From: Actinospica durhamensis
Lineage (GTDB): Bacteria; Actinomycetota; Actinomycetes; Streptomycetales; Catenulisporaceae
DNA length: 33,073 nt
Assembly (NCBI RefSeq): GCF_018139695.1
Contig: NZ_JAGSOG010000079.1
Span: forward strand, 1 to 33,073
Reading direction: 5' to 3'
Shown: positions 32,746 through 33,073 of the stretch, piece after piece
Layout: each line of letters opens with the position of its first letter
Numbering within the stretch: the stretch's first letter is position 1
Position numbers and translations under genes: made by a program
The notes under the pieces: generated by a model
Databases searched by the model: none
Told to the model about the DNA's origin: nothing
The model's input: the letters and a program-made list of their open reading frames with translations, nothing else

Positions 32746-33073
32746 GTGTCGGCGGCCGCCGCGATTCCGGACCAGACTCCCGCGCAGGGCAAGGGACTCA
32801 AGGCGAACGCCCTGGGCCTGACCTCCAGCATCGTCATCGCCACGGCCTCGGTTGCGCCCGCGTACAGTCTCGCGGCCTCGCTCGGGCTCGTCTCGTCCAC
32901 GGTCGGGCCTCAGGCGCCGATCATCATGCTTCTGGCGTTCGTGCCGATGCTGTTCGTCGCCTATGGGTACCAGGGTTTGAACGAGATCGATCCCGACTGC
33001 GGCACGACCTTCGTCTGGGGTGCACGGGTGTTCGGGCCCAAGACGGGGTGGATGGGCGCTTTGTCTTATACAC
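32746..33073 (+). CDS. APC-family amino acid permease, N-terminal part only
   Basis: GTG 32746 has GAGAGGAG about six bases upstream. 109 codons are present before the window ends. After a short cytoplasmic tail (SAAAAIPDQTPAQGKGLKAN) the first membrane helix carries the APC signature region (LGLTSSIVIATASVAPAYSL). A second helix (IIMLLAFVPMLFVAYGYQGL) and the loop NEIDPDCGTTFVWGARVFGP follow; this last motif is typical of APC-type transporters of the amino acid permease group. Substrate unknown. The final 14 bases resemble a transposase adapter end and may not be genomic. Confidence 0.88.
   Translation, partial: MSAAAAIPDQTPAQGKGLKANALGLTSSIVIATASVAPAYSLAASLGLVSSTVGPQAPIIMLLAFVPMLFVAYGYQGLNEIDPDCGTTFVWGARVFGPKTGWMGALSYT

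Overview
The window is high-GC DNA with strong G/C third-position bias, GTG and TTG starts, purine-rich ribosome binding sites and actinobacterial families (ergothioneine synthesis, DUF1707, large LuxR/LAL regulator, TetR, DUF664/DinB, HEAT-repeat and DUF1963 proteins). It is chromosomal DNA of a filamentous-type actinomycete. The combination would fit Catenulisporales or a relative, but genus cannot be decided from sequence alone. No tRNA, rRNA, complete mobile element or CRISPR array was seen.

Layout. (1) 1-3265: the 3' part of a glycine-rich, Ig-like surface protein gene with an apparent frameshift; a secreted GH130-type glycosidase preceded by a LacI-type operator; and a small gene interrupted by an in-frame TGA. 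(2) 3281-9540, minus strand: an ergothioneine operon egtA-egtB-egtCD with 1-nt stop/start overlaps. The amidohydrolase EgtC and the methyltransferase EgtD are one 633-residue polypeptide. A class I flavoprotein disulfide reductase that lacks the usual C-terminal His lies upstream on the same strand. (3) 9741-13294: VOC protein, divergent ArsR-type regulator, DUF1707 membrane protein, SRPBCC protein and an FAD-dependent amine-oxidase-like enzyme. (4) 13466-15947: a membrane-anchored sulfite-oxidase-type molybdoenzyme with an internal twin-arginine motif, and a fasciclin lipoprotein. A very strong 26-bp inverted repeat follows. (5) 16340-21170: HEAT-repeat protein, small conserved protein, DUF1963 protein with two CxxC pairs and a 354-residue unknown; this block resembles an orphan immunity-type island. 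(6) 21413-24250: small secreted Cys-rich protein, AraC regulator, then 1.1 kb of degenerate DNA with duplications, a hairpin, the 3' remnant of a DUF4352-type gene and a 13-bp tandem array that runs into the 3' end of the next gene. (7) 24221-30644: LuxR/LAL regulator divergent from a perhydrolase-type alpha/beta hydrolase plus Dps pair; TetR regulator and a second alpha/beta hydrolase sharing a perfect 20-bp palindromic operator; RibD/DHFR-like reductase. (8) 30645-33073: poorly coding stretch with an operator-like palindrome, a small unknown protein, a DUF664/DinB protein and the start of an APC-family amino acid permease cut by the window end.

How the genes fit together. Thiol and oxidant defence recurs: ergothioneine synthesis, a disulfide-reductase-like flavoprotein, Dps, a perhydrolase-type hydrolase and a DinB-fold protein of the class that includes low-molecular-weight-thiol enzymes. 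Apart from the egt operon and the hydrolase-Dps pair these are separate transcription units, so a shared role is inference. The clearest unusual architecture is the EgtC-EgtD fusion; the Sec/Tat-type topology of the molybdoenzyme comes second.
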